Source: Roseisolibacter agri (lineage in GTDB: Bacteria > Gemmatimonadota > Gemmatimonadetes > Gemmatimonadales > Gemmatimonadaceae). Taken from it: a stretch of DNA of 64,000 nucleotides. Shown one piece after another: positions 37,398 through 44,049 of the stretch (the first letter of the stretch is position 1; the number at the start of each line of letters is the position of its first letter). Made by a program: the position numbers and the translations under genes. Location of the stretch: NCBI RefSeq assembly GCF_030159095.1, contig NZ_BRXS01000006.1, forward strand, positions 558,001-622,000, in the 5' to 3' direction. Under the pieces are notes generated by a model. That model had not been told where the DNA came from and did not search any database. It worked only from the letters and a program-made list of their open reading frames with translations.

Positions 37398-37825
37398 CGG
37401 GGGGCGGGGCTCCCGGGGACGCGCGACGACGGCGCGCGTCGCTCCTGCTCCTCGCGACCGGCGCGCTCCTGGCCGGCTGCGCCAGGCGCGTTCCCGTCGA
37501 CGGAGCGAGCGAGGGCACGGATGCGACGGCCGCCTCGCGCGGCGACTCCTTCACCGTCGTCGTCACCAACGGCGCGCCGGACATGGTCGACGTCTTCGCG
37601 ATCGGTGGCGGGATCACCGATCGGCTGGGCACCGTGAACGTCGGCACGCCGCAGACGTTCCGCGTATCGCTCGGGCAGTTCCCGCCCGGTGCAACCATCC
37701 AGCTCGTCGCGACGCCGCTCGGCGGCCGCGGGCGCGCGTCGTCGGGGCAGCTCACGCCGCGGCCGGGCGAGACGCTCGAGTTCAAGATCGGGTCGGGGCT
37801 CACCGGCAGCGTCATCGTCCGCTGA
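37394..37825 (+). CDS. small hypothetical lipoprotein coupled to the E1 gene
   Basis: The 143-residue product starts at a GTG overlapping the E1 stop as GTGA (37394-37397). It has a basic N-terminus and lipoprotein signal (LLLLATGALLAGCARR), then a compact beta domain (FTVVVTNGAPDMVDVFAIGG, TVNVGTPQTFRVSLGQFPPG). It ends in a Gly/Thr-rich strand. No enzyme motif is seen. The domain looks like a small immunoglobulin-like or DUF-type sandwich. Why it is coupled to a cytoplasmic dehydrogenase is unclear. Confidence 0.7.
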   Translation: MTGGGAPGDARRRRASLLLLATGALLAGCARRVPVDGASEGTDATAASRGDSFTVVVTNGAPDMVDVFAIGGGITDRLGTVNVGTPQTFRVSLGQFPPGATIQLVATPLGGRGRASSGQLTPRPGETLEFKIGSGLTGSVIVR

Positions 37826-37843
37826 GCCCCGCACGACGCGCGG

Positions 37844-38614
37844 TCACGCGGCGCCGAGTCGCGCCTCCATCGTGCGCACGGCGTCCCAGAGCTGGTCGAA
37901 CGACTCCAGCTCGAACAGCACGTCCTGCAGCCGGTCGATGACGTACGGCTGCGCGAGCACCGCGTCGAGATCGAACGGACGCCGGTCGCACTCCGGGCCG
38001 AGCGCGTTCGCCGCGTCCGCGTGCGACGACACGAGGCCGCTGCCGTAGACGCGCGTCGCCCCGCCCTCGCGCACGAGCCCGAACTCGACGGTGAACCAGA
38101 AGAGGCGCGCCACCTGCTCCACCTGCGCGTCGCCTTCCGCCAGCAGCCCGAGCACGCCGAAGCGCTGCAGGCTCGCCGCGAACACCGGGTCGGCGTGCAG
38201 CGGCACGTGGCCGAAGACGTCGTGGAAGATGTCCGGCTCGGGCAGGTAGTCGAGCTGCGCGCGCGGCCGCACGGTCACGGTCGTCGGGAAGCGGCGCTGC
38301 GCGAGGCTGGCGAAGAACGGCTTCGCGGGGAGGAAGCCGCCGACCGGCACCGCCGACCAGCCCGTGCGCCGCGCGAGGCGCGCGTTCACGTCGCGGAGGT
38401 CGGGGACGCGATCCGGGCGCAAACCAACGGCGCCGATCCCCGAGAGCACCGCCTCGCACCCGGTGGTCGCGAGCGTCGCCATGCGGCGCGCGTAGAGCGT
38501 CGCCCACACGTCGTGCTCCTCGTCCGAGTACGCGTACGCCGGCGCGAAGGCGGGCGTGACCGGATGCGCGGCGAGCGCGTGCTTCGGATGGACGAGAGCG
38601 GGGACGGCGGACAT
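37844..38614 (-). CDS. phhA: phenylalanine 4-monooxygenase
   Basis: The 256-residue enzyme hydroxylates phenylalanine to tyrosine with Fe(II) and a pterin. The iron ligands fit H131 and H136 in PDIFHDVFGHVPLH and E177 in LFWFTVEFGL; SSHADAANAL and PFDLDAVLAQPYVIDRLQ are typical of bacterial PheOH. It is monodomain, without an ACT regulatory domain. The ATG at 38614 has GGAGG four bases upstream. It is preceded by a U-tracted terminator and a tyrosine-rich 28-codon frame, suggesting attenuation control (38632-38833). Confidence 0.95.
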   Translation of the reverse strand: MSAVPALVHPKHALAAHPVTPAFAPAYAYSDEEHDVWATLYARRMATLATTGCEAVLSGIGAVGLRPDRVPDLRDVNARLARRTGWSAVPVGGFLPAKPFFASLAQRRFPTTVTVRPRAQLDYLPEPDIFHDVFGHVPLHADPVFAASLQRFGVLGLLAEGDAQVEQVARLFWFTVEFGLVREGGATRVYGSGLVSSHADAANALGPECDRRPFDLDAVLAQPYVIDRLQDVLFELESFDQLWDAVRTMEARLGAA

Positions 38615-38641
38615 GCGACCTCCGTGGGGGCAAAAAAGAAA

Positions 38642-38671
38642 AGCGGCCCGTGGATTTCTCCACGGGCCGCT
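38642..38671 (-). terminator. intrinsic terminator in the phhA leader
   Basis: On the minus strand a perfect 13-bp stem (38671-38659 with 38654-38642) closes a GAAA tetraloop. It is followed directly by TTTCTTTTTT (38641-38632). This is one of the two best intrinsic terminators in the window. It ends 17 bp before the phhA ATG and so sits upstream of the gene, as an attenuator would. Its first arm (38670-38660) can instead pair with 38745-38735. Confidence 0.88.
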
Positions 38672-38710
38672 CGCGATCCGCGCAGTGTGCGCGGACGACG
38701 GGTTCGTCGG

Positions 38711-38797
38711 TCAGCCGCGCATACGCCAGCGGTCGCGGCCCGTGGGACGGGGCGCGTACGCATACGAATAGGCGTAATAGCGGCGGCGGATCGACAT
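38711..38797 (-). CDS. tyrosine-rich leader peptide of phhA (28 residues)
   Basis: The frame starts at ATG 38797 and reads MSIRRRYYAYSYAYAPRP before a basic C-terminal part, ending in TGA at 38711. Five of the eight codons 7-14 (38779-38756) encode Tyr, three of them as TAT, although TAC dominates in neighbouring genes. No Shine-Dalgarno is present; instead a promoter places the predicted transcript start on the ATG. An upstream in-frame ATG at 38806 lies within the -10 box and is not preferred. The peptide itself probably has no function; its translation would sense Tyr-tRNA. Confidence 0.7.
   Translation of the reverse strand: MSIRRRYYAYSYAYAPRPTGRDRWRMRG
38735..38751 (-). promoter_or_regulatory. 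antiterminator segment within the phhA leader
   Basis: The transcript segment CCACGGGCCGC (38745-38735, codons 18-21 of the leader frame) is exactly complementary over 11 nt to the first terminator arm (38670-38660) and identical to the second arm. It can also fold locally as a 5-bp hairpin (38751-38747 with 38743-38739, loop of three). These give mutually exclusive 1:2, 2:3 and 3:4 pairings. Confidence 0.6.
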
Positions 38798-38804
38798 GAT
38801 CGGC

Positions 38805-38833
38805 ATGCTAGTCGGGGTCGCCGCGGCTGACAA
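38805..38833 (-). promoter_or_regulatory. sigma-70-type promoter of the phhA leader
   Basis: TTGTCA (38833-38828) and TAGCAT (38810-38805) match the consensus at five and four positions and are 17 bp apart. Seven bases separate the -10 box from the leader ATG at 38797, so transcription is predicted to begin at or beside the start codon, giving a leaderless mRNA. Confidence 0.6.
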
Positions 38834-38905
38834 GCGGCGCCGCGCATCGCGGCCTCGAGCATGTCGGCTCGGTGGCATGGCGCTCGCAGCATGACACAGT
38901 TGCCA

Positions 38906-38921
38906 TGTGACGCCCGTCACC
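38906..38921. promoter_or_regulatory. CRP/FNR-family-like site upstream of PEP-CTERM gene
   Basis: TGTGACGCCCGTCACC fits TGTGA-N6-TCACA with one mismatch and has perfect GTGAC/GTCAC symmetry. It lies about 200 bp upstream of the PEP-CTERM gene and about 70 bp upstream of the phhA leader promoter on the other strand. The 508-bp gap 38615-39122 otherwise holds the phhA leader. Confidence 0.4.
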
Positions 38922-39122
38922 TCGAGCCGGGAGCTGGTCGCGCCCGCTCGCGGTCTGAACGGAGCGCCGGCGTGCAGGCCGGGCAGGCGTCGCCCGGACC
39001 GATGCACCGACGTGTCGTCGACGCCGTCAGCCCCGGACGCCGTGCCTCGCGCGCGCGGCGCCCGGCCGTCGCCCGTCGCGGCGTCCCCGCGCCGCGCCCA
39101 TCCCGTATCCGAGGTGGAGCCC

Positions 39123-39965
39123 ATGGTCCGCACGCCCCTCCGCAGCGCCGGCTGGTGTCTCGCACTGCTGCTGGCCGCCAGCCCAGTCGCGCTGGCAGCG
39201 CAGACGATCCGACCCACCGCCGGCTTCACCACCAACACGCTCGCGCGCAACGACGACGGCTCGACCGCAGCGGTGCCGCTCGGCTGGAGCTACAACTTCT
39301 TCGGCATCACCGGCAACTCCGTCTTCGTCAACAACAACGGCAACATCACGTTCGACAGTGGGCTGAGCGACTTCACGCCCGAGGCGCTGAACAATCGGCG
39401 CATCATCGCGCCGTTCTGGGCGGACGTCGACACTCGCCCCCTGACGTCCGGGATCACGACGTACGGCACGGGGACCCTCGATGGGCGCAACGCGTTCTAC
39501 GTGAACTGGCCGGGCGTTGGCTACTACAACCAGCACGCCGACAAGCTCAACACCTTCCAGCTCTTCCTGATCGACCGCAACGACACCGGCGTCGGCAACT
39601 TCGATTTCGAGTTCAACTACGGATCGATCCAGTGGGACGCGGGTGACCTCGAGCTGGGCGCCGGTAGCGCGGGCCGCGGCGCGCAGCCGGGTGCAGACTG
39701 CGCGCGCGCCGGCTACTCGAACGGCAGCGGCGTGGTCGTGGAGCTCCCGGGGTCCGGCGTCTGCGGCGCGCTCGTCGACGGCGGATCGAACGCGCTGAGC
39801 GTGCTCGGTCGGGCCGCCTTCCAGGTGCGCGCCGGCCAGGTGCAGCAGGAGCCGCCCACGGGCGGCCCGGGGGGCTCGGTGGTGCCGGAGCCGAGCACGT
39901 ATGTGCTCATGGCTACCGGCCTGCTGGGACTCGTGGGCGTCGCCCGCTCGCGGCGCCGCGCCTGA
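39123..39965 (+). CDS. nidogen-domain (NIDO-like) protein with PEP-CTERM sorting signal
   Basis: The 280-residue exported protein has a signal peptide ending ALAAQ, then a nidogen-like region (NNRRIIAPFWADVDTRPL, NTFQLFLIDRNDTGVGNFDF, FNYGSIQWDAGDLE) and a Gly/Pro linker. It ends with a complete PEP-CTERM signal: VPEPSTYVLMATGLLGLVG then a basic RSRRRA. Family knowledge: such proteins are processed by an exosortase and often go to the surface or biofilm matrix. No exosortase is in the window. The ATG at 39123 follows GGTGGAGCCC and is fixed by the signal peptide. Confidence 0.9.
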   Translation: MVRTPLRSAGWCLALLLAASPVALAAQTIRPTAGFTTNTLARNDDGSTAAVPLGWSYNFFGITGNSVFVNNNGNITFDSGLSDFTPEALNNRRIIAPFWADVDTRPLTSGITTYGTGTLDGRNAFYVNWPGVGYYNQHADKLNTFQLFLIDRNDTGVGNFDFEFNYGSIQWDAGDLELGAGSAGRGAQPGADCARAGYSNGSGVVVELPGSGVCGALVDGGSNALSVLGRAAFQVRAGQVQQEPPTGGPGGSVVPEPSTYVLMATGLLGLVGVARSRRRA

Positions 39966-39989
39966 GCCACGCCCGACCCATCGCACGTG

Positions 39990-40023
39990 GAGGGGCCACC
40001 GCCGACGCCGGCGGTGGCCCCTC
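39990..40023. terminator. bidirectional hairpin between PEP-CTERM gene and paaD
   Basis: A perfect 15-bp stem (39990-40004 with 40009-40023) closes an ACGC loop between two convergent stops, 24 bp and 5 bp away. No long U-tract. Confidence 0.7.
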
Positions 40024-40028
40024 GGCGT

Positions 40029-40658
40029 TCAGATCGGCTTGAACTCCTCGAACGGCTGCCGGCACGCGTTGCAGAAGTGCAGCGCCTTGCACGCCGTCGA
40101 GCCGAATGCGCTGCGCAGCGCGGTGTCGTGCGAGCCGCAGAAGGGGCATGGCACCCTCTCGGGCGCGGTGCCACGCCGTCGCAGCGTGACGAGCGTCTCG
40201 CCCGCGGCCGCGCGCCCCGCGCCCGGCGGGGCGATGCCGTAGGCGCGCAGCTTCTCGCGCGTCGCGTCGCTCATCCAGTCGGTGGTCCACGCGGGCGAGT
40301 ACGTCGTGACGACGCGCGCGCTCGCCCAGCCGCACGCGCGCAGCGCGGCCAGCACGTCGCGCTCGATCTCGCGCATCGCCGGGCAGCCCGAGTAGGTGGG
40401 CGTGATGACGACGGTGAGCGCGTCGCCGTCGATGCGCACGTCGCGCACGATGCCCAGCTCCACCACGCTGACGACCGGCACCTCGGGATCGGGCACCTCG
40501 TGCAGCGCGGCCCACACGGCATCGGCCGTGAGCGGCTGCGGCGGGATCTCGGGCGAGTCGGACGGAACGTCGAGCGACTCGGGCTCCCAGCCGTCGCCGA
40601 GCGCGCGCGCCAGGGCGGCCGGGTCCAGCGCCGCGCCCGGCCGACGGCGGTCTACCAC
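40029..40658 (-). CDS. paaD: phenylacetyl-CoA epoxidase maturation subunit PaaD
   Basis: The 209-residue protein has a MIP18/DUF59 domain (LHEVPDPEVPVVSVVELGIV, VVITPTYSGCPAMREIERDV) and a C-terminal zinc ribbon with CPFCG and CNACRQPFEEF. PaaD supports assembly of the PaaABC epoxygenase, probably through Fe-S chemistry. The GTG at 40658 overlaps the paaC stop by seven bases; the frame is open far upstream inside paaC. The N-terminal about 30 residues are less conserved. PaaE, the reductase that usually follows, is absent; the next gene is convergent. Confidence 0.93.
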   Translation of the reverse strand: MVDRRRPGAALDPAALARALGDGWEPESLDVPSDSPEIPPQPLTADAVWAALHEVPDPEVPVVSVVELGIVRDVRIDGDALTVVITPTYSGCPAMREIERDVLAALRACGWASARVVTTYSPAWTTDWMSDATREKLRAYGIAPPGAGRAAAGETLVTLRRRGTAPERVPCPFCGSHDTALRSAFGSTACKALHFCNACRQPFEEFKPI

Positions 40659-41509
40659 GTCGCGCCCGGGTGCGACCGGGCCACGATCTGCATCTCGGCC
40701 AGCATGTGCCCGAGGTGCTCGGTATGCCGCCCGGTGCGTCCGCCGCGCGCCACGAAGGCGCCGCCCGGGATCTGCAGCCCGGCTTCCGTCATCACCTCGC
40801 GCACGCTCGCCTCCCAGCGCGGCCGCAGCGCGTCGAGGTCCGCGCCGATGCCGGCGGCGAGCATCGCGCGATCCACGTCGTCCATCAGGAACGGCTCGGA
40901 CGTGAAGCGCCACAGGTCGTCGAGCGCGCGCTGCGCGCGGCGGTGGCTCTCGTCGGTGCCGTCGCCCAGGCGCACGACCCACTCGCCGCTGTGCCGCACG
41001 TGGTAGCGCGCCTCCTTGTGCGCCTTCGCCATCACGCCCGCGAGCGGCGCGTGCGCGCTGCGCGACAGCGCCTCGGTCACCAGCACGTCGTAGGCGTCGA
41101 ACAGGAACTGGCGCACGAGCGTCACCGCGAAGTCGCCGCGCGGCAGCTCGACCAGCTGCACGTTGCGGAACTCGACGGCCTCGCGGAAGAACGCCAGCGC
41201 GTCCGCGTCGCGCCCCTTCCCTTCCTGCTCCGCCGCGAGGCCGAGCAGCGACGTCGCCTGCCCCAGCAGGTCGAGCGCGATGTTGCCGAGCGCGATGTCC
41301 TCCTCGAGGATCGGCGCGTGGCCGCACCACTCGGAGAGCCGGTGGCCGAGGACGAGTCGGTCGTCGCCGTGGCGGATCAGGTACTCGACCAGCGGATCGC
41401 TGACGATGCCGGCGGTGGCCTGCGCGGGCGCGGCGGCGACGGGCGCCGTGCCGACGCCGTTCGTGCCGACCGGCGTGGTGGGCTCGGTCTCGCTCACGCG
41501 CTCGCTCAC
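40652..41509 (-). CDS. paaC: phenylacetyl-CoA epoxidase structural subunit PaaC
   Basis: The 285-residue ferritin-like protein has the PaaC pattern DDRLVLGHRLSEWCGHAPIL, ALGNIALDLLGQATSLLGLA and AHKEARYHVRHSGEWVVRLG. PaaC is the catalytically inactive partner of PaaA in the di-iron epoxygenase. The start is a GTG at 41509 overlapping the paaB stop as GTGA; the extra about 30 N-terminal residues before the conserved domain are Thr/Ala/Pro-rich. Confidence 0.94.
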   Translation of the reverse strand: MSERVSETEPTTPVGTNGVGTAPVAAAPAQATAGIVSDPLVEYLIRHGDDRLVLGHRLSEWCGHAPILEEDIALGNIALDLLGQATSLLGLAAEQEGKGRDADALAFFREAVEFRNVQLVELPRGDFAVTLVRQFLFDAYDVLVTEALSRSAHAPLAGVMAKAHKEARYHVRHSGEWVVRLGDGTDESHRRAQRALDDLWRFTSEPFLMDDVDRAMLAAGIGADLDALRPRWEASVREVMTEAGLQIPGGAFVARGGRTGRHTEHLGHMLAEMQIVARSHPGATW

Positions 41510-41889
41510 ACGCCCCGGACGCCGCGCGGCGCCTTGTAGAAGTGCGGATGCACGTAGGGCCGCTCGTTCATCGGGTCGAAGAAGGGGCCCGCGTCGCTCG
41601 GCGAGCTGGCGGCGATCGCGCCCGTGGGCACGACCCACATGCTGATCACCTTCCCGCGACGCCCATACACGTCGCGCGCGTTCTGCAGCGCGTGCCCCGC
41701 GTCCGTGGCGCGCACCGAGCCCGCGTGCTCGTGCGGCGCGCCCTGCGTCTCCTGCGTGAAGACCTCCCACAGCTGCCACTGGCCGTCGGCGATGGCGCCG
41801 TCGGTGGGCGCGCCGGCCGCCGGGGCCTTGGCGGTGGGGTCCTGCTCCTGGCCGGCGCCCTCGCCGACCGGCAACACGGTTCCGTACAC
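41506..41889 (-). CDS. paaB: phenylacetyl-CoA epoxidase subunit PaaB
   Basis: The 127-residue protein has the PaaB core QLWEVFTQETQGAPHEHAGS and ARDVYGRRGKVISMWVVPTG and ends YVHPHFYKAPRGVRGV, as is typical. The GTG at 41889 has GGGAG five bases upstream. About 30 extra N-terminal residues precede the conserved core, so an internal GTG at 41877 is also possible. PaaB bridges the PaaAC heterodimers. Confidence 0.92.
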   Translation of the reverse strand: MYGTVLPVGEGAGQEQDPTAKAPAAGAPTDGAIADGQWQLWEVFTQETQGAPHEHAGSVRATDAGHALQNARDVYGRRGKVISMWVVPTGAIAASSPSDAGPFFDPMNERPYVHPHFYKAPRGVRGV

Positions 41890-41942
41890 GCTCGCTCCCG
41901 TTCGCGATGGATGCGTCAGTGCCGTCAGTGCCCGTTGGTGCC

Positions 41943-42914
41943 TCAGGCCGCGCGCGTCGCGCCGCGGGCCGCCTTCTTCTCGGCGTGCGCGGTCGCGGCC
42001 GCGCGCACCCACTCGCCGTCCTCGTGCGCCGCGCGGCGGGCCGCCACGCGCTCGCGGTTGCACGGGCCGTCGCCCTTCACCACCTGCCAGAACTCGTTCC
42101 AGTCGATCTCGCCGAACACCCAGTTGCCCGTCGCCTCGTCGAAGCGCAGCGACGGATCGGGGAGCGTCAGGCCCACGGCCTGCGCCTGCGGGATCGTGAG
42201 GTTCACGAAGCGCTGCCGCAGCTCGTCGTTCGTGTACTTCTTCACGCCCCAGCGCAGCAGCTCCGCGCTGTTCGGCGAGTCGCTGTCCGGCGGCCCGAAC
42301 ATCATCAGCGTCGGCCACCACCAGCGGTCCACCGCGTCCTGCACCATCGCGTGCTGCGCGGGCGTGCCCTGCGCGAGCGCGGCGACGCTCTCGAAGCCCT
42401 GCTTCTTGTGGAAGTTCTCTTCCTTGCAGACGCGGACCATCGCGCGCTTGTACGGCCCGTACGAGCAGTGCTTGGCGAGCGCGGTCTGGTTGACGATCGC
42501 GGCGCCGTCCACGAACCAGCCGATGACGCCCATGTCGGCCCACGTCAGCGTCGGGTAGTTGAAGATGCTCGAGTACTTCGCCTTGCCGGTGATCAGCTCC
42601 TCGAGCAGCTGCTGCCGGTCGACGCCGAGCGTCTCGGTGCCGCAGTAGATGTAGAGCCCGTGGCCGGCCTCGTCCTGCACCTTGGCGAGCAGCGAGAGCT
42701 TGCGGCGCAGGCTGGGCGCGCGCGTGATCCAGTTGCCCTCGGGCAGCATGCCGACGACCTCGGAGTGCGCGTGCTGCGACATCATGCGCACGAGCTGCCG
42801 GCGGTAGCGCTCGGGCATCCAGTCCTTCGGCTCGATCGACTCGCCGCGCGCGATGCGCGCCTCGAACTCGGCGAGGAGGGCGGGATCCTCGGTCGGGGTG
42901 GCCTGCTGGGTCAC
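41943..42914 (-). CDS. paaA: phenylacetyl-CoA 1,2-epoxidase catalytic subunit PaaA
   Basis: The 323-residue di-iron protein carries the expected helices: [40 protein letters not shown] and [20 protein letters not shown], with metal-ligand E and ExxH elements in the first two. It inserts oxygen into the phenylacetyl-CoA ring. The GTG at 42914 ([10 protein letters not shown]) is chosen because GAGGAG lies seven bases upstream; an ATG at 42953 lacks such a site. It heads the paaA-B-C-D operon. Confidence 0.95.
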   Translation of the reverse strand: MTQQATPTEDPALLAEFEARIARGESIEPKDWMPERYRRQLVRMMSQHAHSEVVGMLPEGNWITRAPSLRRKLSLLAKVQDEAGHGLYIYCGTETLGVDRQQLLEELITGKAKYSSIFNYPTLTWADMGVIGWFVDGAAIVNQTALAKHCSYGPYKRAMVRVCKEENFHKKQGFESVAALAQGTPAQHAMVQDAVDRWWWPTLMMFGPPDSDSPNSAELLRWGVKKYTNDELRQRFVNLTIPQAQAVGLTLPDPSLRFDEATGNWVFGEIDWNEFWQVVKGDGPCNRERVAARRAAHEDGEWVRAAATAHAEKKAARGATRAA

Positions 42915-42987
42915 GGCGGTGCTCCTCGGGTGGCTCGGGCGGCGGCCGGGCATGATCGCCCCGGACGGCCGCGCTGGTCTGGGTGGT

Positions 42988-42993
42988 AATATA
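42988..42993 (-). promoter_or_regulatory. possible -10 element of the paaA operon
   Basis: TATATT on the minus strand is the only AT-rich hexamer in the 163-bp divergent gap 42915-43077. No convincing -35 accompanies it. The overlapping TAATAT at 42987-42992 could serve the plus-strand hydratase gene instead. Confidence 0.25.
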
Positions 42994-43077
42994 CCCCGCG
43001 TCGTACGGCCAACGCAGACGTCCCGCCCGCGGGTTCAGCCCCGCGCCGGCCGCGTGGCCAGCCCCTCTCCGAGACCC

Positions 43078-43884
43078 ATGTCGCCCGACAACCGCACGCC
43101 CGCCGCACCCGCCAGCTCCGAGCCGCCGCTGCCGCCCGAGGGCGCGGTCGATGTCCAGATCGCCGACGGCATCGCGACCGTCCGCTTCGGCCACCCCAAG
43201 AGCAACTCGCTCCCCGGCTCCCTGCTCCGCGCGCTGGCCGCCCGCATCCGCGAGGTCGGGCAGGATCCGGCGACGCGCGTCATCGTCCTGCGCAGCGCGG
43301 GACAGGGCCCGTTCTGCGCGGGCGCGTCGTTCGACGAGCTGGTGGCGATCGACGGGCCGGAGCGCGGCCGCGAGTTCTTCAGCGGCTTCGCGGGCGTCAT
43401 CCTGGCGATGATCCGCGCGCCGCAGTTCGTGGTCACCCGCGTGCACGGCAAGACGACGGGCGGCGGCGTGGGCCTGGTCGCGGCGTCGGACTACGCGCTC
43501 GCCACCGCGGGCGCCGCCTGCAAGCTGAGCGAGCTCGCCGTCGGGATCGGCCCGTTCGTCGTCGGCCCTGTGATCGAGAAGCGCATCGGCAACGCGGCGT
43601 TCGGCGCGATGTCGGTGGACGCCGACTGGCGCGACGCCGCGTGGGCCGAGCGTCACGGGCTCTATGCGCGCGTCGTCGAGGACGTGCCCGCGCTCGACGC
43701 CGCGGTGGACGCCGCCGCGCGCCGCCTCGCGTCGTTCAATCCCGAGGCGATGGCCGAGATCAAGCGCGTCGTCTGGGCCGGCACGGAGCACTGGGACGAG
43801 CTGCTCGCGGAGCGCGCGCAGATCAGCGGCCGCCTCGTGCTGTCGGACTTCACGCGGGCGGCGATCGCGAAGTTCAAGGCCTGA
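43078..43884 (+). CDS. enoyl-CoA hydratase/isomerase-family protein
   Basis: The 268-residue crotonase-fold protein has VDVQIADGIATVRFGHPKSN, the oxyanion text GQGPFCAGASFDEL and a second-site glutamate in KLSELAVGIGPFVVGPVI. The first catalytic Glu position (usually GGCEL) reads GGGVGL, so it lacks one of the two classical hydratase glutamates. Divergent from paaA, it could be a PaaF-like hydratase or a methylglutaconyl-CoA-hydratase-type enzyme. The missing Glu argues against a standard PaaF. It ends before a large inverted repeat. Confidence 0.85.
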   Translation: MSPDNRTPAAPASSEPPLPPEGAVDVQIADGIATVRFGHPKSNSLPGSLLRALAARIREVGQDPATRVIVLRSAGQGPFCAGASFDELVAIDGPERGREFFSGFAGVILAMIRAPQFVVTRVHGKTTGGGVGLVAASDYALATAGAACKLSELAVGIGPFVVGPVIEKRIGNAAFGAMSVDADWRDAAWAERHGLYARVVEDVPALDAAVDAAARRLASFNPEAMAEIKRVVWAGTEHWDELLAERAQISGRLVLSDFTRAAIAKFKA

Positions 43885-43924
43885 GCCGGCGCGCCGGACC
43901 CGAACGGCAACGGCAGCAAGGATG

Positions 43925-44025
43925 AAGATCTGAACAGATCGGATAACGACGGATGGCTCCGCGTGGGCACGATGTGGGTCGCGCCGCACGGAGCCATCCG
44001 TCGTTATCAGATCCTGTCCGATCTT
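43925..44025. repeat. 101-bp inverted-repeat element
   Basis: The 37-bp arms 43925-43961 and 43989-44025 match at 32 positions, with the inner 20 bp perfect, around a 27-bp centre. It lies between convergent genes and may act as a terminator. The arm length and the mismatch cluster confined to the outer third resemble a MITE-like element. No target-site duplication is obvious. Confidence 0.6.
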
Positions 44026-44049
44026 ATCCTTGCAAATGCAGCTCGCCGT

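Noticed and set aside
38659-38671. Reading the phhA-leader hairpin as an ordinary 3' terminator of an unrelated small gene
   Set aside because: Not fully excluded, but the Tyr-codon block, the exact alternative pairing and the position before phhA fit attenuation better.
38907-39122. Upstream extension of the PEP-CTERM gene
   Set aside because: The signal peptide begins at 39123 with a ribosome-binding site just before it; the extension would bury the signal.
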